64,000 bases of DNA from Adiantum capillus-veneris. Its lineage: Eukaryota > Streptophyta > Polypodiopsida > Polypodiales > Pteridaceae. The stretch covers positions 136,410,108 to 136,474,107 of the forward strand of contig CM043955.1 in assembly GCA_014529385.2 (NCBI GenBank), written 5' to 3'. A program made the translations under genes and the position numbers. Under the pieces are notes generated by a model. It saw nothing but the letters and a program-made list of their open reading frames with translations. It was not told the origin of the DNA and made no database searches. The first letter of the stretch is position 1; every line of letters begins with the position of its first letter. Shown one piece after another: positions 22,785 to 33,652 of the stretch.

Positions 22785-24770
22785 TGGTGCAGCCAAAGTG
22801 TGTCGACTCTAGAAGGTGGCATGGACAAGTGTGTATAGGCAAGCAAAAGCATGGCAAAGGACTGAAGTAGCTAGCAAGATCTGGGAATGGCAGGTGGCAG
22901 CGGAAGTGTATGCATCATGCGGCTTATAGGCCAGGGAATGCTCCATAATGGGCTACTTGGGGTAGCACGTGAAGGAGATGCAAAGTGAAGCCTTTGGGTC
23001 CATAAATGAAGAGCTTGAAGTGTTGAAGGAACAGGTCCAGACGGCTCATCAAACCGGGCTACGGAGCCCAAGTTATTGAAGGTTGAAGCTTTGGTGGTTT
23101 GCAGTTTTTTGCCGGACAGGGCAGCGGGAGACAGATGGTCCAAGTAGAGCTTGAGGTATAGATGTGTAGCTCAATTCATGGAGCCTACCCGTCTTTTCGG
23201 ATTGCGGATCGGAGCCATGGTTTGCAAGATATGATCAGTTGAAGTTTTCCCGGGGTTCAGGTCTGAGCCCACTTGGCCACATTGGAGAATGTGCCATCTG
23301 GCATCTTCTAAGACTCGACAAAGATCTAGAGCAGGGTGTACATCATACGGAGCTAGCAAGAAGTGACTGCATGCCAAACGGAGTCCGGAGCGGAAAGATA
23401 TGGCAGTCAAAAGTTGGAGTGCCTTTGTCCGAAGCGGGTTGCATATGATTTTTCCCATTTTTGGAAGACTTGGTTCGAGGGTGCCGATGAATCAAAATGC
23501 AGAGACAGGAGGTGTGGTTGGAGCCGGGAAAGTGGACTTTTAATAGGTGTTTATAGCTTGGCAGTATGACATGGGAGCTTGGTAAAGGCAGGACCAAAAA
23601 AAGTGTGGGTTAAAAAAACTCAAGGGGTTGTTTTGTAGTTCAAAGGGCTCATGGCTTCAAGAGCCGCCACATGGCAGCTCCACTAAACCCACATACGCAG
23701 TGTCAAACCGGGGGGCCGCAGTATTTATAGTGGACCATGAGGTTTATTAGGTATCCAAGAGGTGGAGGGGAGCTCCTCTCCCCAGTGGCTATGGCGTCCG
23801 TGGGGGTAGCGCTGCTGTGGCGGCCTTTGGCTGTCGGTGGCGATTTTGGGCGGCAGTGGCCGGTGGTGCAAGGTGATGGTGCACCCGTGGCCGCCGCATG
23901 TCGATGATTTCTGTGATGACATGGCAGTGTATTGGGGGCGGTTCCCGCGCCCGTAAGCGGCAAAGTTTTTTGAGGGGAAGGCCCCCCCCAATAGCGACAT
24001 CCCTATTGCCTTGACAAGGGGGAGGGGTCCCACTGCAAAGCTAGTAAGGGCAGTTGGAGTGTAAGGCTAATGGCATTCAAGGGTCAAGAAAGGGGAAGTC
24101 CGGCTGGCCAAAAAGGGAGAGGACCAAAGCCCAATTTGCACACCAAGAAAATATTTCCAAAAGTGAACTATACCATGTGTTGGCAATGCAATCCAATTCT
24201 AAAAGAAGCTCTAAGTGAAGGCCACGGGAGGTGAAACTCACCCTTTTTCTTTTTTTGGACCTCCTAGAGGTACCCCTAAAAAGGTTGTAAATGCGAAAAT
24301 TAAAGGGCTCTTTTGCCTGTGTGACTAAGTGAAAGCTTGAAGCTTGTGTGCTGCTAAGCTTGCCATTGAACCTGCATACATCGGTTGTACTACTCTCTAT
24401 GCAATGATACCACTCACTTGCCCCAATCTCGTGTGTTGCTTCTCCCCATCCCCCTCCTCTTCTCTCGCTCTTCGTGTATTGGCCATTGCTTTGCAGAGGG
24501 TTTTCTTGCAGCTTGAGAGGTGCTACCAAGAGGGCAGATTAGGAGTGTTTTGTGATTCGGAAGGGTGACTTGAGCAGTGTGGGTGTTGTTGTGTTGTGGG
24601 TGTTTTTTGCAAGGTGTGAGGTAGTTGTTTTGTATGCTAAAGCGGAGTTGTTAGTACAAATAAGCCAATTTGAAGGTGTTTTTTGAGAGGTTAGGGGTGT
24701 TGTGGAATCCCTGGGCTATAGAGAGGCAAGTATTTTGTGTGTTGGGTGTGTTCCCTATTCCCCCTCTCCA
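22785..24770 (+). repeat. Gypsy-C 5' LTR
   Basis: It is 1986 bases and begins TGGTGCAGCC and ends CCCTCTCCA. It is matched by 60055-62071 with several percent divergence by eye, more than gypsy-D or -E. A TATA-like TATTTATAG lies near 23719. ORFs inside it on either strand are recurrent LTR sequence and not genes. Confidence 0.95.
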
Positions 24771-24775
24771 TCTTC

Positions 24776-27005
24776 TGGTGATTCTGCTTAAAGAAGGATA
24801 CAGGCCAAAAGCACAAAAGCTCAGAAGGTTGGGGGATATTCAAAAAGAAGCTCTATGGCAGGAGATCAATAAGTTGCTCGAGGCAGGTATTATATATCCA
24901 ATAAATACATCTGAGTGGGTTTCTCCTGTTGTCATTACCCCGAAGAAAAATGGAAAATGGTGAGTATGTGTAGATTATAAGCCTTTGAATGCTGCAACCA
25001 AGCGGAACCATTACCCTTTGCCTTTTCAAGATGAGATTTTAAACCAGGTTGCCGGACATGAGCGCTATTCTGTCATGGATGGGTTTTCAGGGTATTTTCA
25101 GATCGGTATTGCTTTGGAGGACCAGTTGAAGACTACCTTCATTTCTCCATGGGGTTTCTTTGCGTACTGGAGAATTCCTTTTGGACTAGTGAATGCGTAT
25201 ACGACTTTTCAAGATTGGATGAACAAGGTGTTTGGGCCTTACTTGGGTAAGTTCATCAAGGTGTTTATGGATGATATTGGTTTCTATAGTTCCAGGGAAG
25301 AGCATTTGTCCAAGTTAAGGCTGTGTTTTCAAAGGCTAGATGAATAAGGAGGTTAGTTGAATCCAAAGAAGTGCAAGCTAGCACAACCAAGGGTTCAGTT
25401 GCTAGGCCATGTGGTATCACAGAACGGGATTGAAGCAGATCCAGAGAAGGTGAAAGCATTGGTTATTATGGAGCCTCCAACCAGTGCAACAAAATTGGCT
25501 TCTTTCATGCATAAGTTAAAGTATTTGTCCCGTTTTTTTTGGATGTTGTCTCAATATGTCTACCCTCTTCAGAAAAGGGCTCAACAGGTGCATGGATTTC
25601 GGTGGGATGAGGAAGCTCAAGAGGCCTTTGATAAAGTGAAAGGTATTCTATGTCAGTTACCTGCAGTGTGTCCTCCTAATCATGAGGATGATTTTTTAAT
25701 TTCTATGACGGTGGGAACGGTGGCTATTGGAGCAGTATTTCTACAAAAGGTAGGCAGGAGTTATAAGCCCATTTATTTCGAAAGCAGGGTCATTAGTCCA
25801 GGTGAAGCTACTTATACGGAGGCAGACCAGTGGGTTATGGCTCTGGTCTTTGCCTGCAGAAAGTTGAAAGTATATTTGGTTGTTCGAAAGTTTTATGTAT
25901 TGACTGCTAACAATCTTTTGCCTAAAGTGGTGCTACACTTGAATCCAGGGAAGCAAATCATGAAGTGGGTGATCGAGCTTCAAGAGTTTGAGTTTGAGCT
26001 CAAAGTGGATTACACTCGGCGGTCTCATTTGGTGGACATTTTGGTCAACAAGGAGGTTGAGTTGCCAATTTATCCAAGGGTGGTACAAGAGGAGGATAAG
26101 GAAGAACCTGATTTGGAAGAGGCCTTCACAATGTGGTTTGATGGTGCTTACAGACGAGTAACACAGAAAGCAGGAGGAGGTGTGGTTATTCAGGATCCGC
26201 ATGGCACAGTCATTTTTTCCAAAGCTTACGACTTGGAGGAGGTGCATACCAACAATGAAGCAGAGTATCTTACCTTACACCTGGGACTCAAGCAGTGCAT
26301 TGACTTTGACATTTAGAGGTTGGTTGTAAAAGGTGATGCTTTACTGGTTATCAAACAACTTCTGGGCCAATGGCAGGTAAAGAGGGACTCTCTCAAGAAT
26401 TGGTTTTTTTCCATAAAGAAGCTGTTGAAGTTTTTTGAAGCAGTGCAGTTCAAACATGTGAGAAGAGAACAAAATCAAGAAGCATATCGTTTGGCTAGGA
26501 GTCATGTTCAGACTCAAGTGTCGAGTAAGTATGTGGGACCGGCCACTTATGCAGGTAGAGAGACTTTGAAGGATATTGATGATTTTTTGAGTACAGGTCA
26601 ATGTTCCGACGGGCTTTCCAAGCTATAAAAGAGGAGGGTTGTTCAAAAAGCTAAAAGGTTCACTCTTGTTGGTGAAGATCTTATGGTGCACGATCGAGAT
26701 GGGGTGCTACGTCGTGTCCTTTACAAAGAAGAGATTGACATGGTCTTGGCGCAGTGCCATGAGGAAAGCGGTCATCAGGGTAAGAGTCAAGTTTTGTTTC
26801 GTATCTTAAGAAGTGGTCTCTGGTGGCCTTCTGTGGTGCGAGATGTGCACTATTGGTGCAAGACGTGCCATCAGTGCCAAGTGATGGGTGAAAGACGACT
26901 GGTAGCCGAGCAACAAGGGGTTATCATCGCACATGATGCCTTTGAAAAGTGGGGTTTGGATGCAATTGGTCCATTGCCCAAGTCAGCAAACGGTAAGAAA
27001 TATGT
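24776..27005 (+). pseudogene. Gypsy-C pol, first part: RT, double RNase H, integrase N-terminus
   Basis: RT: TSEWVSPVVITPKKNGKW followed by TGA (24961), VDYKPLNAATKRNHYPLP, DGFSGYFQIGIALED, and VFMDDIGFYSS (DD present). Stops occur also at 25345 and within the next 15 bases. The first RNase H lacks its acidic residues (SMTVGTVAIGAV, LTANNLLP). A second RNase H follows: MWFDGAYRR, NNEAEY, TAG at 26314, VKGDALLVIK. The integrase finger has H..H (HEESGHQG) and CHQCQ, then KWGLDAIGPLP. The frame is cut at 27005 by the INNER element. Gag and protease are absent. Confidence 0.9.
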
Positions 27006-27026
27006 GGGTGAAAGCATGAATAGGTG
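27006..27026 (+). repeat. INNER element left TIR
   Basis: It starts GGGTGAAAGCAT and continues GAATAGGTG. It is preceded by the target duplication ATGT at 27002-27005. Confidence 0.9.
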
Positions 27027-27317
27027 GAAAGCTATATATGTGATATAATTAAATAGCATAGCATGACATTGGGGGTGTGGTCACTGGTGCCATATTTCAG
27101 ACGTCCAAATTTATATTCTAAAAAATGTTATACTAAAAAATTCAGCCTTCACACACCCACTTTGTTTCATGAGTAGTTGGCAGTTTCAAACACCGTGCCC
27201 CCCGACCCCCCGCCTCTCTCTCTCTCTCGTGTGCACGCGTGCTCATGGTCTACTGTGCTTAGAGCTTCTACTGTGCAAGCTTGGCTGCTTCAAGGACGAT
27301 TGCAGTAACCGCCCTCT
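27027..27317 (+). other. INNER subterminal region upstream of cargo gene
   Basis: Non-coding. It contains TAGCATAGCAT near 27054, related to the intron arrays, a C-rich tract around 27198-27212 and a short (TC)n near 27214-27227. It presumably holds the cargo promoter, but no convincing TATA box was found. Confidence 0.5.
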
Positions 27318-27988
27318 TCTCTTCGAGGTATGTCTCTCCCATTGAACATGTCTCGGAGTTCTTACAAAGGCTTGTGTGGAGACACTGGGATGTCTACCAG
27401 GAGGGTCCCTTCATGTATGAAGTAGGGACTCAATTTGCAAAGGCCTTTGCATTGGAAAACTGCAGTGAATCTGGCAAACATCAAATTTCTTGGGCTATCT
27501 TTGCAGAGAGGGCAATGAGAGCCTCAGAAGAAAGACACAACTTGCAAAACAAGATCAAGAGGTGGGAAGAGCAGATGAGTGGTAGAGGGAGAGGTTCCAA
27601 AACCACTGCTGCCTCTACCAGATCATCATTGAAAACAGAAGGTACGTCTGTACCATTGTCAAGCGTGCCTACAGGAGGATGCCTGGTACAATTGGCAGAG
27701 GAGGATAGTAGGGCACTTGCAGAAATGAAGAATATTGTAGAGGGCAGATTTCAAGACTATAAGTCAAGACTTGAGGGTGCAAAGAAGCAGGTAGAGGATC
27801 AAGTCAGAAAATTGCATAGGGCTGAGGGTGCTCAAAGCTCAAACACTTTGGCCATAAAGTTGCAAACGGAGATTGATTGCGTGCAAGACCCTGTAGCTTG
27901 ATAACGCCTGATTGATTTGATTGGACAGTTCTCGAGTACTACTAGAGATAACGTTGCTGAATTAGAAGCCAATGTGGCTAAAGCAAAG
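27318..27988 (+). pseudogene. INNER cargo gene, first exon (charged, coiled-coil-like)
   Basis: A long open stretch whose first half (EFLQRLVWRHWDVYQEG, ISWAIFAERAMRASEERH) looks globular. The second half is Lys/Glu/Gln-rich and probably coiled coil (SRLEGAKKQVEDQVRKLH, DNVAELEANVAKAK), with an Arg/Gly patch (SGRGRGSK) between. No in-frame ATG near the start is convincing, so the true start may lie in an upstream exon. Two adjacent in-frame stops (TGA TAA) at about 27899 break the frame before the last 30 residues. The exon ends AAG followed by GTGCAT at 27988/27989. Function unknown. Confidence 0.6.
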
Positions 27989-28935
27989 GTGCATACCCTC
28001 CTACATGTGCTTCAATTTGTTTTGGAGTATGTGGTTCACTTCCATGTGGTTATGTGGTTAGAGTGTTATGGATTGTATGGTTATGTACTATATGAGCATA
28101 TTCTATTTCTTCCATGTGCTATATAGCACAAAATATGTGCTATATGGCCACAACATAGCCATCATCTTCATGGAGTGGGTGGTTATATGCTATGTGCTAT
28201 GTGCTATATGGTCACAACATAGCCATCATCTTCATGGAGTGGGTGGTTATATGCTATGTGTGGTTATGTGCTATGTGATACATAGCACAATGGACATGTG
28301 TAATATGTGCTATATAGCATACCTGTATGCTATATGCTCACAGTATAGCCCTGAAGTGTGTGTTAAATATTGATATGTGCTACATAGCACAATATTTTTA
28401 TGTGCTATGTGCTAAATAGCACATTTTGTGTGTTATATGTTCACAATATAGCCCTGGAGTGTGTGGAATAGTGAATTGTGCTATATAGCACAATCTCTAT
28501 TTTTGCTATGTGCTACATAGCACATCTCTAATTGTGATATGTGCTACATAGCACAATATTTGTGCTATATGCTATGTGCTATGTCTCATATAGCCCACTG
28601 CATATCATATACCCAACAAGCTTGTGCTATATAGCATATAGAGAAAATGTTTGGGCTATATCTGGTATTTTAAAAAGTCTCTCTGTTATGATCTACAGTG
28701 CATACTCTATGTAGCACTTATAGCACATTATACTTGGACTGTGCTATGTGCTATATAGCACATTGCATATCATATACCACATCAAGCTTGTGTTTATAGC
28801 ATATAGAGTAAGTGCTTGTCTTATATGTGGTATTGCAAATAAGGGATAAGATTCACGCTGCATATTCTTTTCAGCAATCTGCTTTTTTGGGTTATTGAGA
28901 CTTAAATTAGATGTGTTGTCTTCTTTGTTTCACAG
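27989..28935 (+). repeat. Intron filled with TGCTATATAGCA palindromes (INNER cargo)
   Basis: A 947-base intron with GT at 27989 and TTTGTTTCACAG ending at 28935. It is packed with imperfect copies of GTGCTATATAGCACA, TATGTGCTACATAGCACA and relatives, each a short near-perfect palindrome. The same word fills the transposase-gene intron (44361-45389) and the region 41750-42330 of the same element. Confidence 0.9.
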
Positions 28936-29308
28936 GCACTACTTGCAGAAGTAGAGACCAACATAGCACAGGAATCAGAGCACTTTAAATTTTGTGTTAC
29001 CATGGAGAGGACTTCACATAACGTGGGAGCCAGTTTGATGAAGCCTTTTCCTCCTGTGGATTTTAAGCAGAGCATTAGCGAGGTGGCACTTAATGGGTTC
29101 TACCATTGTGTAGGATGTGGATTCCCGTTCGATGCCAGAAGCTTGGATGTATTCTCCCTGCCTTGCACCCATGTGTACCATATGCTATGCTTCGCGCATG
29201 TATGTAGGGACTATGGCTATTGTGTTGCACTAGATTGCAACATGTCTGTTCCCCCTAGAGCTAAGCATATGATTGGTCTGAAGGTGAAGAGTGAGATGAA
29301 AGAATCAA
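28936..29308 (+). pseudogene. INNER cargo gene, zinc-binding (RING-like) exon
   Basis: It joins the previous exon in phase 0. It encodes ALLAEVETNIAQESEHFKF, then YHCVGCGFPFDARS, SLPCTHVYHMLCFAHVC and YCVALDC. Ligand spacing C-x2-C, 16 residues, C-x-H-x2-H-x2-C, later C-x4-C, fits a RING or similar cross-brace zinc domain; E3 ligase activity is not shown. The OUTER copy at 5369-5774 has the same cluster. The 3' border (CAA followed by GTGCAC at 29308) is a weak donor and an estimate. Listed as pseudogene because the preceding exon is broken; this exon itself is open. Confidence 0.6.
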
Positions 29309-29405
29309 GTGCACGTAGTCACTGTGTCAATTATTTACTACTACTATTGCAGGCCCACTTTCCATTGGTAGTTTAAACTCTTGCATAAAATGAAATCATT
29401 TGCAG

Positions 29406-30015
29406 GTACAGACATTGCAGCAGAGACCTGTATACAAGAATCATTGAGGACAAAAACAGAGAGAGTCTCTACGCAGGCCACTGGTAGGTACCAAAATCAG
29501 TATTTATGCGTGTATTTTGGGATACTCCAAGTGAGACTTTGTAAATAGCTTGCTTTGTAGAACAATCATCGCATGCTTGCTTCAACAAGACGATGCATTC
29601 CACAAGGAAGAATGGCTTGATTACCCTAGGGATGCAGCCAGGCCTTGAAGCGGAGTCTACCCGTGGGATGCAGCGAGCCCTTGAAATGGAGTCTGCCGTA
29701 GGGGATGCAGTACGTGGAGTAGTTGAAGACATCTTGATGGCAAAGTCTTCTGCAGTCAAATCACCTAGGCAACAACTAACTCCAAGAAGGCTGTTGCGTT
29801 CTCCGTTGAGTGCCAAATCATCACCAAGTGTGGACACTAGAGATGATGCATCAGATGAGGCAGTTGCAGATGCGGTGAAAGCAACACCCCCTCCAACGGG
29901 GAAGAAGCCAACACCAAAGCGCAAGAAATCGACTCCCAAGAACTTAGGTGGAAGTCCCACAATGGATATACCTCTTGATTCATTTAGGAAGAGAAAGAAA
30001 CCAAATGCAAAGCAA
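29406..30015 (+). pseudogene. INNER cargo gene, small exon and basic exon
   Basis: An acceptor CATTTGCAG opens a short exon (29406-29483, TDIAAETCIQESLRTKTERV) ending ACTG followed by GTAGGT. A 77-base intron with acceptor TGCTTTGTAG leads to an exon at 29561, and the split codon rejoins in frame. That exon encodes a Lys/Pro/Ser-rich chain with KKPTPKRKKSTPK and FRKRKKPNAKQ, good nuclear-localisation candidates, and stops with TGA at 30016. Whether this is the protein's end or the next exon (30235) is spliced on through an unseen donor is open, so the cargo may be one gene or two. Confidence 0.55.
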
Positions 30016-30299
30016 TGAGTGTGTTTTTTTTGTAACTTCATGCAATTAGAAGATGCCTTTAGAAGGCATGTGCAATCCATTGCACCCCTATTGTATCCAT
30101 GCTCATTGATGAATCAAGTGTTGGAATTTGTTAGTGACATGTCTTATAATTCTTTGCATTGAGTAGTTGCAAACTATTTGATTTATTTTCTGTACATGTT
30201 TAGTAATATGTTTCTACTTTCTCTTGTCGTAGATAATCAAGAAGCTGAAAAAAGAGGAACTTGCATGAGACGCACTCGCTCTTCAGGGTTTCGAGATGA

Positions 30300-30521
30300 G
30301 GGGTCTGTAGGTTCACTGGCTCAGTCTTATCCTGTGAAGAATCCAAGAAGGGGTGCTACAGCTTCCAAAGGGGTTACAGGCAAAAAAAAAGTGTCTTTTG
30401 ATACAGTTGAGGGGTCTGTAGGTTCACTGGCTCAGTCTTATCCTGTGAAGAATCCAAGAGGGGGTGCTACAGCTTCCAGGGGGGTTACAGGCAAAAAAAA
30501 AGAGTCTTTTGATACAGTTGA
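30300..30521 (+). repeat. Two tandem 111-base coding repeats
   Basis: Units at 30300-30410 and 30411-30521 are nearly identical (starting GGGGTCTGTAGGTTCACTGG). The length is a multiple of three, so the frame is preserved. Confidence 0.9.
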
Positions 30522-30675
30522 TCCCTGCACACCTACTAGTACTACTGAATTTGTTCCAAATGTGCCTAATGCAGTTGATGTGCAGGTTGTGCATGATGAT
30601 GTGCATACAAATGTTGACCGTGCTAAACTTGAAAAGGGTACATTACCCACCCCCACCACAGTTGAATTTGGCACA

Positions 30676-31395
30676 GATGCCATTGATGATGCTATGGTAG
30701 TTGATGCCTACACAGATGCCATTGCTGATGCTATGCTAGTTGAGGCCTGCACAAATGACATTGTGGATGCTATGGAATTTGATGCTCGCACAGATTCTGC
30801 TGCGGCTGATGGCAATGTTAATGATGGTGGAACAGAAAGTATTGTTCATGCTGTCATAGATGCCCTTCTTGATGCAGTTGTGGCTATGGGTACATATGCC
30901 TCTATTGAATCTGGCACATATGCCATTGATGATGCTACCACAGTTGATGCCTGCACAGATGCCATTGTTGATGCTACGGTAGTTGATGCCTGCACAAATG
31001 ACATTGTGGATGCTATGGAAGTTGATGCTCGCACAGATGCTGCTACTGATGGCAATGTTAATGATGGTGGAACAGAAAATATTGTTCATGCTGTCATAGA
31101 TGCCCTTCTTGATGCAGTTGTGGCTATGGGTACAGATGCCACTGTTGAATCTGGAACAGATGCCATTGATGATGCTACCACAGTTGATGCCTGCACAGAT
31201 GCCATTGCTGATGCTACGGTAGTTGATGCCTGCACAAATGACATTGTGGATGCTATGGAAGTTGATGCTAGCACAGATGCTGCTGCTGATGGCAATGTTA
31301 ATGATGGTGGAACAGAAAGTATTGTTCATGCTGTCATGGATGCCCTTCTTGATGCAGTTGTGCCTACGGATACAGATGCCACTGTTGAGGATACC
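30676..31395 (+). repeat. Three tandem 240-243-base coding repeats (acidic)
   Basis: Units begin with a GCCATTGATGATGCT context at 30676, 30919 and 31159. Each encodes about 80 residues rich in Asp, Ala, Val and Thr. Spacing is 243 and 240 bases, in frame. The second and third units are the most alike, which points to recent duplication. Confidence 0.9.
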
Positions 31396-31443
31396 AAAGG
31401 CATGGGTGAGGAGGTCCTCATTGAGAGAGAAGCTGGAACACGT

Positions 31444-32586
31444 TGTCAGGAGTTTTTTGGAGCAAGGGATTGTGCATATGTACATATACATGCATGGTGC
31501 ATCAAATAAAGGATTGCCCATTTTCCTTAGCCGGGTGGTTATGTGGGGCCCACATGTGTACAGGTAGGACAGCATGTATATAGTGCAGCGATTTTCACTA
31601 TTATCAATACTAGTGTGTTTTTTCTACAATAGAGAGGATTTGGTAGCGCATAAAACTTCTCGAGGAAGCTATCCGTGGGCCGACGATGTGAGGTCAGCAG
31701 GTGCGTCAGATGGCATCTAGTGGCGTCAGGAGGGCGAACGAGGTCAATATTTGCACGCGGATGAGGACGGACACAACGTGGGTGTTTTCTGGTGAGAGTT
31801 ATGCAGAAAGGTCATCATTAGGACCACTTTTTGGGGCCACTTCACGTGGTGGCGAGATGCATTATTGGAAAAAAGCTGAGTGCCAGGTGTGCGAATGATG
31901 CAAAAAGGTGACAACTATGCACTGCGAGGTCAGTTTTTGGCCTGTTCGGGGTCCGTTTGAGGTCATCTAAAAGGCCAAGGGTGCCCAACTAATAAATCTA
32001 AGTGTGGGAACTGAAAAAAGAGAGAGAAGACCAGAAAAAACGTGGAGAAGAGAGGAGGAACAGCCGTAGGTGTGTTTTTGCTCATTTTGGAGCCTGTTTA
32101 AGCCGTAAACTGCTCATCCGAGGTTGGATTTGAGCACTTTGACATTGTAGACTGGGGTTTTGGGCCGTTCCGGACGCGATGGCGCTGTCCATTTTGCCAA
32201 ATTCCTCACTCTTTTCTTGCTGTTTTTCTGTGTAAGTTTCTCCTACGAGCGAAGTTTCTGCTCTAGTTTGTGATTGTATCTGGATTATTTTACCCATATT
32301 GTATGAGCTATTTGCCCCATTGGTGTTGGCCCAAGCTCAATTGTATCTAAACATCAGAAATTCTCCTCTTTTGAGCTGAGTTTTTTGGGTGTGTGTGTGT
32401 GTGTGTGTGTCTGTGTGGAGTGGGCAAGTGGATAGTCTCTCTCCTCTCACTCCAGAGGTGTGTTCCCTGTCTCGACCAGGTGTGTTGTCTAAGCCGAGTG
32501 GTACCCCATAGTGTGTGTGTGTATCTTCCCAAGAGTGTGTGTCGGGTCATTATAGAGGCGCTGTGTGTGTTTTCATCCCGCTCACA
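31444..32586 (+). repeat. Gypsy-D 5' LTR
   Basis: It is 1143 bases, TG..CA, with a (GT)n tract at about 32390-32410. Confidence 0.95.
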
Positions 32587-33332
32587 TTCTTTTGGTGCCC
32601 CCACTGAGGATCTTCTTCGAGTACCTTCTGCTTCGAGCTTTGAGCTTCGGGATTACAGGTTGCAGGTTGCAGATTACAGGTTACAGGTTACAGGTTACAG
32701 GGACCGGTACAGGTACAGGTGATTCACACAGGTACAGGTAGCTGGAGTACAGTGATATACTAGCAGTGATGTCACTTGCAGTTGTTGTGGGAATGCATCA
32801 CTTGGCACCTATTTGAGCGCATTGTCTGCTGGATTGTACGTTACTTGTGGAAACTCCCATTGTACGCATTTGTGGAGCCATACTTGGTTGTATTTGGCAG
32901 TCCCAGCCATTTCTGAGACTTGGTCTGGAAGATAGTCATTTTTGAGACTTGACTATATGCGATTTGCATTAGCCTTCGTGTGAGGGTCGATAGCGTGAGG
33001 TTTTTATTGAGCTGGGGGATTCTCAAATGTAGAGATCCTTTCGATGATACAGGTAGCTGGAGCACCCTTTTTGTGACCTCGCCATAGGCTATGTACTAGT
33101 GAGTCCTACTTGATGCTCGGGTTCTATTGTTGACAGTTTATGCATACATAGACAGTCTATATTTTCGGTTCCTACTGCTCTACTTCTGGGGAAACTCTGT
33201 CGAAATTTTCCCAAGTTATGATGGCTGGTTTTTTGGTATTTTGAGCCATTTATGCTGTTATGCTGCTGAAATTTTGGCAAAATCAGAGGTTGAGTTAGGT
33301 GTGCCTTCTTGGGAGCTTCATGGTTGGCTTTA
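32587..33332 (+). other. Gypsy-D leader with PBS and TTACAGGT repeats
   Basis: The PBS is at 32593-32609. Short tandem units of TTACAGGT/TGCAGGT/TACAGGT lie at about 32653-32740. The remainder has no ORF with a motif. Confidence 0.75.
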
Positions 33333-33551
33333 ATGGATGATCAAAATGGCCCTCAATTCACTCCATTTCATTTAACTCAAAGAATCCAGATAAATGTTCA
33401 TGTGTCCAGGAAGATCTTTTTCCAGCAGCACATAGTCTTTATGTTTGGGCCAAGAAGATTGAGAGAGATCCTGGAATGTCCTTTGCCTGTTGTCATTCCG
33501 ATGATTAACTATGAAAACTCATTTGATGTGCATGTGTTTGTCCTTATCTAA
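33333..33551 (+). CDS. Gypsy-D leader micro-ORF, 72 aa, conserved in gypsy-E
   Basis: It starts MDDQNGPQFTPFHLTQRIQ and ends with DVHVFVLI. It aligns along its full length with the 72-residue ORF of gypsy-E at 49570-49788 (shared core FTP/FHxT..I.INV..SRKI.FQQ..VFMFG and the ending SFDVHVF.L.). Conservation of length and sequence between two elements upstream of gag argues for a protein-coding role. No known domain. It lies about 100 bases before gag. It could act as a small accessory protein, or contribute a first exon to spliced products. Confidence 0.6.
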   Translation: MDDQNGPQFTPFHLTQRIQINVHVSRKIFFQQHIVFMFGPRRLREILECPLPVVIPMINYENSFDVHVFVLI

Positions 33552-33652
33552 AGTTGAGCTCCATTGAAGTTTCTGGGGATTGGGTAGTGAAAAGTTTTGG
33601 GTTCTTGCACGTGTGTTCGAAGGGGTTCTCAAAGCATCATAACTTGGGTAGC

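Larger units (their letters stand above)
30235..31443 (+). pseudogene. INNER cargo: acidic repeat exon, cut by gypsy-D
   Basis: An acceptor CTCTTGTCGTAG precedes 30235. The frame is open to the gypsy-D insertion and begins with a basic segment (a possible start is MRRTRSSGFRDEG at 30265). Then come two copies of a 37-residue unit (SVGSLAQSYPVKNPR) and a long Asp/Ala/Val/Thr-rich tract built of units such as DAIVDATVVDACTNDIVDA. Net charge is strongly negative. The frame continues without a shift at 40187 when gypsy-D and one ACGT are removed, and leads into the FCP1-like domain. Such acidic tracts are often disordered; the role is unknown. Confidence 0.65.

Noticed and set aside
22871-24529. 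Several ORFs of 80-150 codons on the minus strand
   Set aside because: They lie in the gypsy-C LTR and recur, altered, in the other LTR; no motif.
28020-28830. CRISPR-like array of short palindromic repeats
   Set aside because: Units are imperfect, spacers are not unique or regular, and the array lies in a spliced intron of plant-type DNA.
30736-31575. 279-codon minus-strand frame rich in Ile, Ser and Cys
   Set aside because: Antisense shadow of the 240-base coding repeats; runs into the gypsy-D LTR.
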